Shown here: positions 36,246 through 48,203 of the stretch, in pieces
Layout: the number at the start of each line of letters is the position of its first letter
Numbering within the stretch: position 1 is the first letter of the stretch
NCBI RefSeq assembly: GCF_013394855.1
Contig: NZ_JABMLK010000001.1
Location: forward strand, 434,001 to 498,000
Reading direction: 5' to 3'
DNA: 64,000 bases
Origin: Limnobaculum xujianqingii
GTDB lineage: Bacteria > Pseudomonadota > Gammaproteobacteria > Enterobacterales > Enterobacteriaceae
Notes under the pieces: model-generated
What the model was told of the DNA's origin: nothing
The model's input: only the letters and a program-made list of their open reading frames with translations
The model's database searches: none
Made by a program: the position numbers and the translations under genes

Positions 36246-37085
36246 TCACCAATAAGTGTAAGTCGACCGCAACACAGTAGTTCGATCGACGACATAGGTC
36301 GGAAACAGCTCCAGTTCCTTACTGATAGATTTGGTACAGTCGTTGCGATCATTCCATTCCAGACAGTCGGTTTGTTTACTGCCAAGATAGTAGGGGGATA
36401 CGGTAATTTCTATCATTCCACTGGCGCGTTGCTGCTGGTCATACAGATAACTGATATTCATAGTTGGGCTGATTAAGGCGAAAGGTTTATTGTCCGGTTG
36501 ATAGAAGAAACGATATTCACCATTTACCGACTCATCACTGCCGCTTAACAGGCTGTAGGCCATACGAAATTTGTCATCAGTTTTATAGATACCGTCGGTA
36601 ACGCCAGTTTCTGCTTTTTTCTCATCGCTACCAGAAATGTAATTATCCGTTGAGCTAACAATCAGTCCTTTATCATCCGTCTGATAATCAATTGCGCCTT
36701 CCCGGGCATAAAACAGCTTATTCATACCAAAAAGAGTGACATTGTAACTATTTCTCCAGCCCTGCTGAATTTTACTAATATCGTAGCTGGAATCAATACG
36801 AAAGCGCAGTTCATTGCGGGTCATTTGAGCATACATATCGGTTAACTGGCCACAGCGATCGTAATTAAATTTATAGTAAAAGGCAGAACGCGTGTTGTCG
36901 CTTTCAGTGACGGTTTCCACTACACGGGCGTGATTAAACTCAGGCATGCTTAACAGCGCCAGATGATTATTAACAATAATATCTTTGTTTATCGGGCAGC
37001 TTCCCGGGGTATCTGCATGGGCTACGGAAGCTAGCAAAGCTGGAATAACCAGAACCAAAGGGGAACTTTTAATAACTAAACTCAT
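36246..37085 (-). CDS. unrecognised secreted protein
   Basis: A 279-residue protein with a clear Sec signal (VIKSSPLVLVIPALLASVAHA, then DTPG). The mature part is rich in Tyr, Asp, Asn and Ser with alternating beta-like patterns (FAYYKFNYDR-type, YNVTLFGMNKLFYARE) and four Cys (C30, one in D-R-C-G-Q, two in DCLEWNDRNDC) that could form two disulfides. No membrane helix in the mature part, so periplasmic or exported. I do not recognise a family. It lies between baeR and trhP, where E. coli has yegP. AGGAG and CAGG lie upstream of the ATG. Confidence 0.75.
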   Translation of the reverse strand: MSLVIKSSPLVLVIPALLASVAHADTPGSCPINKDIIVNNHLALLSMPEFNHARVVETVTESDNTRSAFYYKFNYDRCGQLTDMYAQMTRNELRFRIDSSYDISKIQQGWRNSYNVTLFGMNKLFYAREGAIDYQTDDKGLIVSSTDNYISGSDEKKAETGVTDGIYKTDDKFRMAYSLLSGSDESVNGEYRFFYQPDNKPFALISPTMNISYLYDQQQRASGMIEITVSPYYLGSKQTDCLEWNDRNDCTKSISKELELFPTYVVDRTTVLRSTYTYW

Positions 37086-37148
37086 TAACCTGACAACTCC
37101 TGTTGTGTTATTCCATTTCTGCTTAGAAAGGTATAAATACCTGTTTTG

Positions 37149-37856
37149 TTACTCTTCCCAACGGTAGCCTAATCCATATACCGAACGAATAAAGACTTTT
37201 TCTGGCGCTAAGGTTTCCAGTTTACGGCGTAAATTCTTGATATGACTGTCTACAGTACGATCGGTTACTACACGATAATCATCGTAAAGATTATCTAACA
37301 GCGATTCCCGCGTCAGTACCTGGCCTGAATGGGATGACAGAGTTTTAAGCAACCGAAACTCAGCGGCGGTTAAATCAAGGCTGGTATTGTTATAACGAAC
37401 CTGAAACTGTGATTCGTCTAATTGCAGTCCCAGCTCCGGCGAAGGTAGCTCTCTGGCGGGCAGATAACAGCGCCTTAAAATGGTTTTAACCCGAGCCACT
37501 ACTTCTCGTGGGCTATAGGGCTTACAGATATAATCATCAGCGCCAATTTCCAGTCCGGACAGGCGGTCTATCTCTTCGGTTTTTGCTGTTACCATGACTA
37601 CCGGAACATCAGAAAACGTACGGATCTCCCGGCACAGTGTAATGCCATCAACACCCGGCAGCATCAAGTCTAACAGGATCAGCGAAGGCGGGTATTGTTT
37701 CACCCAACTAATCACTTTCTGACCCTGAGTAATTAAATGTGTGCGATATCCGGCCGCCTGAAGATAATAAATTAATAACTGACCCAGTTTAGGCTCATCT
37801 TCTACAATCAATACTGGCGGCAAGTCATTACCGGTCAATAGGGTACTTTCTGTCAT
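37149..37856 (-). CDS. baeR: response regulator BaeR
   Basis: A 235-residue OmpR/PhoB-family regulator: receiver domain with acidic V-E-D-E-P and phosphoacceptor Asp (~D63, [13 protein letters not shown]), then a winged helix ([26 protein letters not shown], ending VYGLGYRWE). In E. coli BaeR activates mdtABCD and spy in envelope stress. This copy is intact, while its kinase baeS and three of its target genes are broken. It starts 2 bases after the stop that baeS would use if unshifted. Confidence 0.94.
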   Translation of the reverse strand: MTESTLLTGNDLPPVLIVEDEPKLGQLLIYYLQAAGYRTHLITQGQKVISWVKQYPPSLILLDLMLPGVDGITLCREIRTFSDVPVVMVTAKTEEIDRLSGLEIGADDYICKPYSPREVVARVKTILRRCYLPARELPSPELGLQLDESQFQVRYNNTSLDLTAAEFRLLKTLSSHSGQVLTRESLLDNLYDDYRVVTDRTVDSHIKNLRRKLETLAPEKVFIRSVYGLGYRWEE

Positions 37857-37858
37857 AG

Positions 37859-39259
37859 TTATGAGGATACCGTTTCTGTTACCAGCGGCAAGAGTAACTA
37901 ATTTCCAGCCCGCCTAAAGCAGAATGGCTGGCGCTAATTTCTCCGCCGTGAGCATCAACAATATTCCAGCAGATGGACAGGCCGGGTCCGGAGCCGCCGC
38001 TGGCCCGGTTACGTGAAACTTCAGTACGATAAAAACGCTCGAAAATCTGACTCAGTTGCTCGTCGGTAACGCCGGGGGCAGAATCCTGCCAGTGTAATAG
38101 TATTGATTGTTTGGTTACTGTTGCGGAAATATGTAGCTGTCCCTGAGTATTGTCACTACTGGCATCAGTATAGCGCAGGCTGTTCTCTAATAAATTGTGA
38201 AATAGTTGCGATAAACGATCCGGATCGCCAAACACGATTGCGTTTGGCGGTAGTTCTGTTTCGATAGCTAATCCTTTATGACTGAAGCGGCTGTGATAGG
38301 CAGCAATCGCCTGTTCCAGTAAGGCTATCAGATTGAGATCGCTCTTCTTATAGGTTAGTGCCCCTAAATCGGATAATGAAAGCTGATGCAAATCATTAAC
38401 TAATTTAGTCAAAGATCGCACTTCAGCCTGGAGTGAATGTAATGAAGTCGGCGTTAACTGGCGTACGCCGTCTTCCAGTGCCTCCAGTTCTCCCTGCAAT
38501 ACCGCTAATGGTGTACGCAGCTCATGAGAAACATCGGCAATAAATGCCCGTCGCATACGTTCGTTTTTTTCCAGAGTATTGGCCAGTTGGTTAAAGTCAT
38601 TGGCCAAAATTCCCAACTCATCTTTACTGGTAATTGGAACCCGGGCAGAAAAGTCTCCGGCTGCCAACTGATGAGTACCGGTCACAAGGCGTTTTACTCG
38701 TGATAACAGGCTGCGGGAAACCAGCAGTGTAGTGACGGCAGCTAACAGGGTCGAAAGGGCAATCAGCATCCAACTGGTGCGATTCTGTTGTTTAGCAAAG
38801 TTGATGTCGGCACTGCGGGTAAGTTTTTCGCTGGGCATGCCGACAATCCAACCGATGGTTTTCCCATCCAGCGTAATGGCTTTACGGGTCGCATGACGTG
38901 GAACCGGATGAGAAGATCCTGCCAGCATATGGTTCTCGGTATCAAAGATCCAGAAAGGAACGCGCCATCCCTGAGGTGGTAGTGCCTGTTCGTCACTTTC
39001 ATCATCATTTTGTTCTACCGCTCGTAGAAACTGATAGATGATTTTTTCATTGCGTTGAAGGAATTGCCAGTTGCCTTCATGGCGATAACGTTCGGCCAGA
39101 GCATTGCCCAATAAACTTAAGCGCTGCTCATTACTGGAGCGAATATAGTCGGTAAAACCACGTTAAACTCAGGCGAACTCCCCAGTGCATGGTAATCAGC
39201 ACCAGCATGCAGGTGGCTAAAATAGCAAAGAACAGTTTTCCGGTGATCCCCATTTTCAT
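37859..39259 (-). pseudogene. baeS: sensor kinase BaeS, disrupted by two frameshifts
   Basis: From ATG 39259 the frame reads MKMGITGKLFFAILATCM..., the BaeS N-terminus and first membrane helix, but runs off-frame after VRLSL and stops at TAA after codon 42. In another frame BaeS resumes as GFTDYIRSSNEQRLSLLGNALAE. A 2-base loss near 39163-39166 explains this (SFERGF expected). The main frame then holds HAMP, H-box (ADVSHELRTPLAV) and ATPase domains. Near 37892 a 1-base loss diverts the end to SCRW; restored, it reads [10 protein letters not shown] and stops 2 bases before baeR. With both repairs the length is 467 residues, equal to E. coli BaeS. The G2 box reads GSGPGLS, with Pro where Leu is expected. 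Confidence 0.9.
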
Positions 39260-39274
39260 TAGATTTGATTTCCG

Positions 39275-40699
39275 CTAGTTATCGGATTTATCCCGGTTTT
39301 TACCGGAGCCCAGCAAGACGTTTTTGGCACTGTCTTTGGGAACTCGGGCAAAAATCGCCGTTGGGATTAACATAATTAAACCAATGCACAGATAGGTATA
39401 TAAGAACGCCTGTTGAACCTCAGGGCTACCAACTGCCACATGATGCATTGAGAAGACCCCCAGTAAAATCCCGGCGGTACTGACACCCAGGCTCATGGAT
39501 AATTGCATAACCATCGACAGCAAACTGTTGCCGCTGCTGGCAAACTCATCGGGCAGATCTTTGAGCGTCAGGGTGTTCATAGTGGAAAAACGCACGGCAT
39601 TAGTCACACCGAGCATAAATAGCAGGAATGGAATGACGATATACCATCCCAACATGCCTGCAATCGGAATCATTAACGTAATGGCCGGTAAGGCTAAGGT
39701 CGCAATACTCAGAACACCCCGATAACCATAGCGATTAACAATTTGTACCACCAGACGCTTAATACTCATACTGCCGATGATCATGGGAATCATCATTAAA
39801 CCAGCATGAAATGGGGAAAAGCCTAAGCCGATTTGTAAATATAGCGGTGTCATAAAAGGCAACATTCCGCTGCCGATACGGGCGAATAAACTGCCGGTTA
39901 GTCCCAGAGAGAAGGTAGGGATTTTAAACATGGCTAAATTGAACAGCGGTGCTGTTGCCCGACGAGCATGCAACCAGTAAAGTCCAAGTGCGGCAACGCC
40001 ACTGGTACACAACAATAGAATAGTTGCCGGTGCCAACCCTAAACCAGAATGACCATCCAGAGAAAGGGTAATAGTAGCCATACCAATGGCTAATAGAATA
40101 AAGCCAACCACATCAAAGGGGCGTGGCGGCATCTTGTAGTTAGGCATAATCATCAGCGTTGCCAGTACACCAATAATACCAACCGGAATATTAATCAGAA
40201 AAATCCAGTGCCAACTGGCGTACTCTACCAGAAAACCACCCAACGCAGGCCCCATTAATGGCCCTACCTGACCGGGTAAGGTAACAAAGGTCATAGCTGC
40301 CATATACTGTTCACGAGGAACAATTTTCATTACGGTTAACCGACCAACGGGCACCATCATGGCACCACCAATTCCTTGAATTACTCTGGCACGAACCAAC
40401 TCCTGTAAGCTTTCTGACTGGGCACAAAGCAGGGAGCCTAAAGTAAAAAGCACAATGGCTGACAGAAATACGGGCTTAACGCCGATGCGATCGGCTAACC
40501 AGCCGCTGGCGGGTAGCCCTACGGCAACCGTCAGAATATAGGCAACGATTACTGATTGCATCTGTAGCGGACTTTCATTCAGACTAACAGCCATAGAGGG
40601 TAAGGCAGTATTTAAAATAGTGGTGTCCAGTGACTGCATAAAGAAACCCAGAGCCACAATCCACAGTTGCCAACGCACATTAGCAGTACTATTTTTCAT
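39275..40699 (-). CDS. mdtD: MFS transporter MdtD
   Basis: A 474-residue, 14-helix-type major facilitator (DHA2) protein matching E. coli MdtD ([17 protein letters not shown], then [36 protein letters not shown]). E. coli MdtD (IceT) is reported as an iron-citrate exporter and is not part of the MdtABC pump. It is intact although its operon neighbours are broken. It overlaps the end of mdtC by 11 bases. Confidence 0.93.
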   Translation of the reverse strand: MKNSTANVRWQLWIVALGFFMQSLDTTILNTALPSMAVSLNESPLQMQSVIVAYILTVAVGLPASGWLADRIGVKPVFLSAIVLFTLGSLLCAQSESLQELVRARVIQGIGGAMMVPVGRLTVMKIVPREQYMAAMTFVTLPGQVGPLMGPALGGFLVEYASWHWIFLINIPVGIIGVLATLMIMPNYKMPPRPFDVVGFILLAIGMATITLSLDGHSGLGLAPATILLLCTSGVAALGLYWLHARRATAPLFNLAMFKIPTFSLGLTGSLFARIGSGMLPFMTPLYLQIGLGFSPFHAGLMMIPMIIGSMSIKRLVVQIVNRYGYRGVLSIATLALPAITLMIPIAGMLGWYIVIPFLLFMLGVTNAVRFSTMNTLTLKDLPDEFASSGNSLLSMVMQLSMSLGVSTAGILLGVFSMHHVAVGSPEVQQAFLYTYLCIGLIMLIPTAIFARVPKDSAKNVLLGSGKNRDKSDN

Positions 40700-43600
40700 T
40701 TGGTGTTGGCTCCTCCGGCCAGACTAATGTGGTGAGTGGATGATCAGTGACCGGTTGTCCCGGTGCCAGTTTTGATGCTGATGACGAACCACGGTTTTTA
40801 TACCAAAGCCTTAAGCGATCAAAATAGAGATATATCACCGGTGTGGTATACAGTGTTAATAGCTGACTCATGACCAGCCCACCAACAATAGTAATGCCCA
40901 GAGGCTGTCGTAACTCTGCGCCATCGCCGCTACCGAGAACCAGCGGGACTGCACCAAAAATAGCGGCCAGAGTAGTCATCATAATGGGTCTGAAACGCAA
41001 CAAGCAGGCCTGAAATATAGCCTCGCGAGGTGTCAGGTTACCTTGTCTTTCTGCGGTGAGCGCAAAATCCACCATCATAATGGCATTCTTCTTCACTAAA
41101 CCAATTAACAACATCACACGATCAGGGCAATCAGGCTGAATGGCGTATCAAACAGCTCTAAAGCCAGTATAGCGCCAACCCCGGCAGATGGCAGGGTGGA
41201 TAAAATGGTCAGTGGATGAATATAACTTTCATACAGTACACCCAACACGATATAGACAGTGACAATAGCCGCAATAATCAGAAAAATCTGTGATTGCAGC
41301 ATTTCCTGAAATACCTGAGCAGTACCGGCAAATGATCCTCTGACCGTATTTGGAACCCCTAATGCGGTCATAGAACGTTCAATGGCAGTAGTGGCCTCGG
41401 ATAATGAGTATCCCTCTGCCAGGTTAAACGAAACGGTGGACGCAGCTGATGGTTAACTGATAACGGCGCATTTGCCGGCATCCATTGGGCAAAGTAGGAA
41501 AGGGGAATCGGTTTGCCATCCTGATTGATGACAAACATCTTATCCAGAGCACTCTGGTCCTGGGCAAACTCGGGTGCGACTTCCATCACGACTTTATACT
41601 GGTTCAGTGGTTGGTAGATGGTAGAAATCTGTCGTTGTCCAAACGCATTATTCAACAGGGCATTGGCAGCAGAAACATCAATCCCTAATCGTGACATCGT
41701 TTCACGGTTATAGGTGATAGCAATTTCGGCCCCTTTGTCCTGTTGGTCAGAGTTTACATCAGCCAGTTCAGGCAGAGTGGCGAATGCAGTCCGAATTTTC
41801 GGCTCCCATTCGCGCAGGGTGCTCAGGTCATCAGACAGCAAAGCATATTGATAACCAGCGTTAGATTGACGCCCTCCGGCTCTGACATCCTGAACCGCCA
41901 TCAGAAATAAACTGGCTCCTGGTTCCTGAGACAGTTTACCTCTCAGACGGTTTATCACTTGTTGGGCGGTATCTTTACGCTCAGAGAGTGGTTTTAGCGA
42001 GATAAACATTGAGCCACTATTGGTGCGTGAACCACCGGTGAATCCGGTCACGTTATCCACATCCCGATCGCTACTGACGATTTTCATCAGTACTTCCATT
42101 TTCTTTTTCATTGCTTGAAAAGAGATGCTTTGGTCAGCCTGCACAAATCCCATCAATCGACCGGTATCCTGCTCAGGGAAGAAGGTTTTTGGGACATTTA
42201 TATACAGCCAAACGTTGAGCACAATAGTGCTAAGAAAGATCACAAATACAAACCGGGAGTGATCCAGCGTCCAGCTGAGAGTACGGGCATAGCCTTGTTG
42301 CAGAGTAACAATAATGCGGCCAAACCCTTGTGATGAACGTGGACGTTCCTGTTTTTTAGCACGTAACAGGCGGGCACACATCATGGGTGTTAGGGTAAGG
42401 GAAACAACCAGTGAAATCCCAATAGCCACCGACAGTGAAATAGCAAATTCACTAAATAAACGACCGGGCAGGCCACTCATAAATAACAGAGGAATGAACA
42501 CCGCTACCAGAGAAAGGCTCATCGAGAGAACGGTAAAACCAACTTCACTAACGCCTTTCAGTGCGGCATCGAAAGGTTTTAGTCCCGCTTCAATATGGCG
42601 GGCAATGTTTTCCAACACCACAATAGCATCATCTACCACAAAACCAGTGGCAATGGTTAAGGCCATGAGTGACAGGTTATTCAGGCTAAAGCCGAGCATA
42701 TACATGGCGGCACAGGTACCAATCAGTGAAACCGGTACAGCGACCGCCGGGATCAGTGTGGCACGGCCAGAACGCAAAAACAGGAACACTACCAGAATCA
42801 CCAGCGCAATAGCGATGATTAATGCCCGTTCAACCTCCACCAGCGAAGCTCGGATAGTGGGTGAGCGATCCTGAGCAATGGCCAAATTAATCGAAGCAGG
42901 AATATAGGATTGCAGTTCAGGCATCTCGGCACGAATGCGGTCTACCGTATCAATAATATTGGCATCAGCGGAACGCCGAATCATGATCAAAATAGCCGGA
43001 ACACCATTTGCCATACCGGCATTACGAATATCTTGTACCGAGTCGGTGATAGTGGCTACATCCTGCAGCCTGACCGCAGACTGATTATTGTAATGAATAA
43101 TAATCGGCTTATATTGGTCAGCGGTTTTAATCTCATCATTGGTTTGAACCTGCCAGTTTTGATCGTCTGCCTTAAGAAAACCCTGGGGTTTGCGAACGTT
43201 AGCCTGACTAATGGCAGTTCTGACATCGTCTAACGAAACGCCCTGATTAAATAACGCCTGGGGGTTAAGTTGTACTCGTACGGCAGGTAAAGAACTACCA
43301 CCAACAGAAACATCACCAACACCTTCCAATTGAGAGATCTTTTGTGCCAATTGGGTAGAGGCATAATCATACAGTTCACCCTGACTATAAACGTCGGAAG
43401 TTAATGTCAGAATCATAATTGGCGCGTCAGAGGGGTTGGCTTTCCGATAGGTAGGTCTTGATGGCATGCCACTGGGCAGCAAATTATGTGCTGCGTTAAT
43501 GGCCGCCTGAACATCACGGGCAGCTCCATTGATATCCCGGTCCATATCAAATTGCAGAATAATCCGGGTACTGCCCAGCGAACTGGTTGATGTCATTTCA

Positions 43601-43833
43601 TTTACGCCGGCAATAGCGCCCAGCGAGCGCTCCAGCGGGGTAGCAATAGATGATGCCATGGTTTCGGGTGATGCCCCCGGTAGTGATGCACTAACGGAAA
43701 TCACTGGAAAATCAATTTTAGGCAGAGGTGATACCGGCAATAACCTAAAACCAAGAATACCGCTGAGAATAATGCCCAACGTCAGCAAAATGGTGGCTAC
43801 CGGACGGTTAATAAACAGGGCATAGAACTTCAT
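40689..43833 (-). pseudogene. mdtC: RND transporter MdtC, disrupted by two frameshifts
   Basis: The RND inner-membrane pump subunit MdtC is recognisable end to end but in three frames. The first frame (43833 to ~41446) follows E. coli MdtC to PLSVNHQ, then leaves it. Homology resumes as [21 protein letters not shown], implying a loss of about 10 bases (three codons plus one base). The second frame ends at ~41119, where SLIALIV-stop replaces SLIALIGVMLLIG; one missing G restores it. The third frame carries [12 protein letters not shown] to the end. Restored length is about 1051 residues. The start follows MdtB's stop by one base (TGATATG). Confidence 0.92.
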
Positions 43834-43834
43834 A

Positions 43835-46800
43835 TCACACACCGTCCTGAGAGGTTTCAGTTGGTTGTGTCATTACCGGCTTATGACGACTCAAACGGTC
43901 AAACATCAGATAGATAACCGGAGTGGTAAATAGAGTTAGTACCTGACTGACCAGCAGACCCCCAACCATACAAATTCCCAGTGGGTGGCGCAGCTCGGCA
44001 CCAATACCTGTACTGAGCATCAGTGGTAAGGCACCGAGTAAGGCTGCCATAGTGGTCATCAGAATAGGGCGAAAACGCAGTAAACAGGCCTGATAAATGG
44101 CATCATAAGGTGTTTTTCCCTGCTCACGTTCCGCCGCTAAGGCAAAATCGATCATCATGATGGCGTTCTTCTTCACAATACCGATAAGCAGGATGATGCC
44201 GATAATCGCAATAATATCCAGCTCCTGACCAGAAAGCATCAGTGCCAGTAAGGCTCCAACACCCGCGCTGGGTAAGGTAGAGAGGATGGTTACCGGATGA
44301 ATAAAGCTCTCATACAGTACCCCAAGTACAATATACATGGTGACAATCGCCGCCAGAATTAACCACAGAGTACTACTCAACGAGGCCTGAAAAGCCAGAG
44401 TAGCCCCTTGGAACTGAGTGGTAATGTCGCTAGGGAAATTCAGATCCTGTTCAGCCTGAGTAATCGCTTTAGTTGCCTCACCTAATGAGACGCCTGCCGG
44501 TAAGTTAAATGAAACCGTGGCCGAAGGAAATTGAGCGATACGGTTAACCGATAGCGGTCCAAGTCGTTGCTCAATGGTGGCAATATTGGTTAAACGAATT
44601 GACTGACCGCTGCCATTTTTCAGGTAAATATCGTCAAAGGCGTTCAATACCTGTTGTTTATCAACTTGCTGTTCCAGCACCACCCGATACTGATTGGCCT
44701 GGGTATAGATAGTGGAGATCAACCGCTGACCAAAGGCGTTATACAGCGCATTATCAATGCTGCTCATATTTATGCCTAAACGGCTGGCTTCATCGCGATT
44801 AACATTCACATAAGCCACTAATCCCTGATCTTGCCAGTCGCTGCTGACATCCGTTAGTTCCGGCAGTTGTTTCAAACGCTCCAGTAATTTAGGCACCCAT
44901 AAAGTAAGTTGATCCAATGACATGGTTTGCAGTGTAACTGATACTGAGTAAGGCTTACCCGATCTTCAATAGTTAAGTCTTGTACCGGTTGCAGATAGAG
45001 AGTGATTCCCGGAACGGCTTGTACGCTATGTTGGAGACGTTCGATAATTTTAGGTGCACGATCATCACGTTGGCTTAATGGCTTCAGATTAATTTGCAGT
45101 CGTCCATTATTCAGAGTGGCATTACTGCCATCAATACCAATAAATGAAGAGACGCTTTCTATTGCCGGGTCCTGTAGTAGAATTTTAGTGACGGCCTGCT
45201 GGCGTTCAGACATGGCTGAAAATGAGATAGATTGCGGTGCTACCAAAGTTCCCTGAATCAGGCCATTGTCCTGTAGTGGAAAGAAGCCTTTAGGAATAAA
45301 CAAATAGAGCAATACGGTAAGGCCCAGAGTACCCACCGCCACAGCCAGAGTAGTCCACTGATGTTTTAATACCACAGTCAGATAGCGCCCATAACCAGCG
45401 ATAACTCGTTCAAAAAAACGCTCACAGGCCAGAGAGAAACGGTTTTGTTTACGCAGAGATTCATGATTCAGTAGCCGGGCACACATCATTGGTGTGAGAG
45501 TCAGAGAGACCACGCCAGAGATCAGAATCGCAATGGTCAGGGTCAGAGCAAACTCATGGAATAAGCGACCAACCACATCCCCCATAAACAACAGAGGAAT
45601 GAGTACTGCCACCAGAGAAATGGTCAGTGAGATTATAGTAAAGCCAATTTCTCCAGCACCTTTCAGTGCCGCATTTAATGGTTTTTCTCCCTGTTCGATA
45701 TAACGGGAGATGTTCTCTATGACCACGATCGCATCATCCACCACAAAACCGGCGGCAATTATCATTGCCATTAATGTCAGGTTATTGATGGAGAAACCGA
45801 GAAAATACATGGCGGCAAAGGTGCCGATTAATGACAGGGGCACCGCAACGCTAGGGATAATGGTGGCAGGAACATTACGCAGAAACAGATAAATCACCAT
45901 CACTACCAGTATTACCGCCAGCAACAGTTCAAATTGCACATCGTTAATTGAGGTACGAATGGTAACGGTACGATCGGTGAGTATTTGAACTTTTACCGAG
46001 GCGGGCAGACTTTCAGTGAGTTGGGGCAATACATCACGGATTTCATCGGCGGTGGTAATAACATTAGCACCAGGCTGGCGCTGGATATTTAAAATAATGG
46101 CCTGTTTTTGATTGGCCCAGGCGGCTAACTGAGTATTTTCTGCACCTTCTTCAACATTCGCTATGTCCTGCAAGCGAACGGGTGCGCCATCTTTATAGAA
46201 TACAATCAGCTGGCGATAATCTTGTAACGATTTCATCTGGTCGTTGGCTGATAAGGTGGCGGAACGTGTCGGGCCGTCGAGGTTACCTTTAGCGGTATTG
46301 ACGTTGGCACCGGTAATGGCTGTGCGTACTGTTTCGCTATCCAGACCGTAAGCAGCAACGGCTTGAGAGTTAAGGATAACTCGTACCGCCGGGCGTTCAC
46401 CGCCGGATAAACTAACTAGGCCAACGCCGGAAACCTGAGAAATCTTCTGAGCCACGCGGGTTTCTATCATATCCCGCACCTGACTCATCGGTAAGCCATC
46501 AGAAGTGACGGCCAGAGTCAGAATGGGTGCATCAGCAGGGTTGACCTTACTGTAAATAGGGGGATAGGGTAAATCATTTGGCAGCAGGTTAGTTGCTGCA
46601 TTAATTGCCGCCTGAACTTCCTGTTCTGCAACATCCAAGTCCAGATCGAGCTGAAACTGCAAGGTAATAACCGAAGCGCCGCCGGAGCTTTGAGAAGACA
46701 TCTGCTTCAGGCCGGACATCTGACCCAACTGCTGTTCCAGCGGTGCTGTAATCGCCGACGTAGTCACATCGGGGCTGGCACCCGGATAGAGCGTGACTAC

Positions 46801-46983
46801 CTGAATAGTTGGGTAGTCAACTTCTGGTAATGCAGAAACCGGCAGTGATTTATAACCCAGAATCCCGGCTAACAGCAGAGCAATCATCAGCAGCGTTGTC
46901 GCTACCGGACGCAGAATAAACTGGCGGGATGGGCCGCCACCTGAAATCATTTCATCAGGGTTATGTTCAGGGCGGTCGCTCAT
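43835..46983 (-). pseudogene. mdtB: RND transporter MdtB, disrupted by one frameshift
   Basis: The first frame (46983 to 44872) matches E. coli MdtB through DRVSLTQYQ, then reads LHCKPCHW and stops. The second frame resumes as [39 protein letters not shown] to the normal C-terminus. One missing T near 44936-44937 (TTT to TT) accounts for it. Restored length is about 1049 residues against 1040 in E. coli. The essential RND membrane motifs ([12 protein letters not shown] and [17 protein letters not shown]) are otherwise present. Normally it forms a B2C heterotrimer with MdtC. Confidence 0.92.
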
Positions 46984-48203
46984 TTTGCATCCTGCGGCTG
47001 GCGAGGCACTTTAGTCTGAGGGACTGACAGGGATTGCGGGGTGACTACTTCAACCTGCATATCCTGTTTCAGGCGGTCAACACCATCGGTAACCACTCGT
47101 TGCCCGGTCTCTATGCCTTGGGTAACCACTACACTTTCGCCACTGCGTAATCCGACCGTGACGGCTTGTTTACTGACTTTATTGTCGCTATCAATCATCC
47201 AGACAAAGTTTTCATTATTACCGGTTTGAATGGCAGCAGCAGGGATGACGATGGCGTTATCCAGTGTATCAACCTTAATTTTGGCGTTAACAAACTGATT
47301 TGGGAACAGTTGATTATCCTGATTGGTAAAGCGAGCTTTTAATTTGATGGTGCCGGTAGCAGTATCAATTTGGTTATCCAGACTGAGTAAGGTGCCGGTA
47401 GTTATCAGCTGTTTATTACCTCGATCCCAGGCTTCTACCGACAGGCTTTTACCCTGATTGTAGGCAGGTAAAATGGCTCTCAGATCGGTTTCCGGTAAAG
47501 CGAACAACACATCAATCGGATGGGTTTGGGTAATAACCACCAAACCGGTACTGTCACCGCTGGAAACATAGTTACCCACATCAACCAGTTTCAGGCCAAC
47601 CCGACCAGAAATAGGGGCAGTGACTTTACTGTATGTTAATTGCAGATTAGCACTGTCAACCGCGCCTTGTGCAGCTTTCAAACTCCCTTCACTTTGCTTA
47701 ACCAGCGCTTGCTACGTATCTAACTGTTGTTGTGAAACCATATTGGTTTTAATTAGCTTTTGATAACGAGACAAATCACGTTTGGCATTGCTCAGGGTGG
47801 CTTGCATATTCAACAGTTGGCCTTCTGCCTGAGTTAGCTGTACCTGATAAGGACGCGGATCAATTTCAACCAGTAGATCACCGGCATTCACTTCCTGACC
47901 TTCGGTAAAATGTATTGCCATAATCTGGCCATCCACCCGATTGCGTACCGTAACGGTATTGGCGGCGGTAACTGTTCCGAGTCCACTAAGGTAGCGAGGA
48001 ATATTTTGTACATCCGCGGTGGCAACTTGCACTGGCGGTAGCGGCATATTACGCCGTCCACCACTGGCAGGTTGGGATGATTTGGTTGCACCCGGAGCCT
48101 GACTGGTATTACTGTTATGCCAAAACAGCCAGGCTCCGATAACAAGAATCGCGATAGCAATGAGCGGTAGTGGGCGTAATAAACGCTTAGATTGCAGTGT
48201 CAT
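46980..48203 (-). pseudogene. mdtA: RND adaptor MdtA, interrupted by an in-frame amber codon
   Basis: A periplasmic membrane-fusion protein of 407 codons. The reading frame is continuous except for TAG at 47714-47712, in [18 protein letters not shown], where E. coli MdtA has Gln (QELDAQQALVSETEG): a CAG to TAG change. Upstream are the N-terminal anchor and [15 protein letters not shown] lipoyl half ([18 protein letters not shown]); downstream are the second lipoyl half and barrel ([22 protein letters not shown]). The truncated product would have about 163 residues. ATG 48203 is chosen over a TTG nine codons earlier. It overlaps mdtB (ATGA). Confidence 0.92.

Noticed and set aside
37859..48203. 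Explaining all mdt/bae lesions as sequencing or assembly error
   Set aside because: The lesions include a base substitution (amber), a ~10-base deletion and a radical G-box substitution, not only homopolymer slips, and are confined to one operon while surrounding genes are clean. Individual 1-base indels may still be errors.
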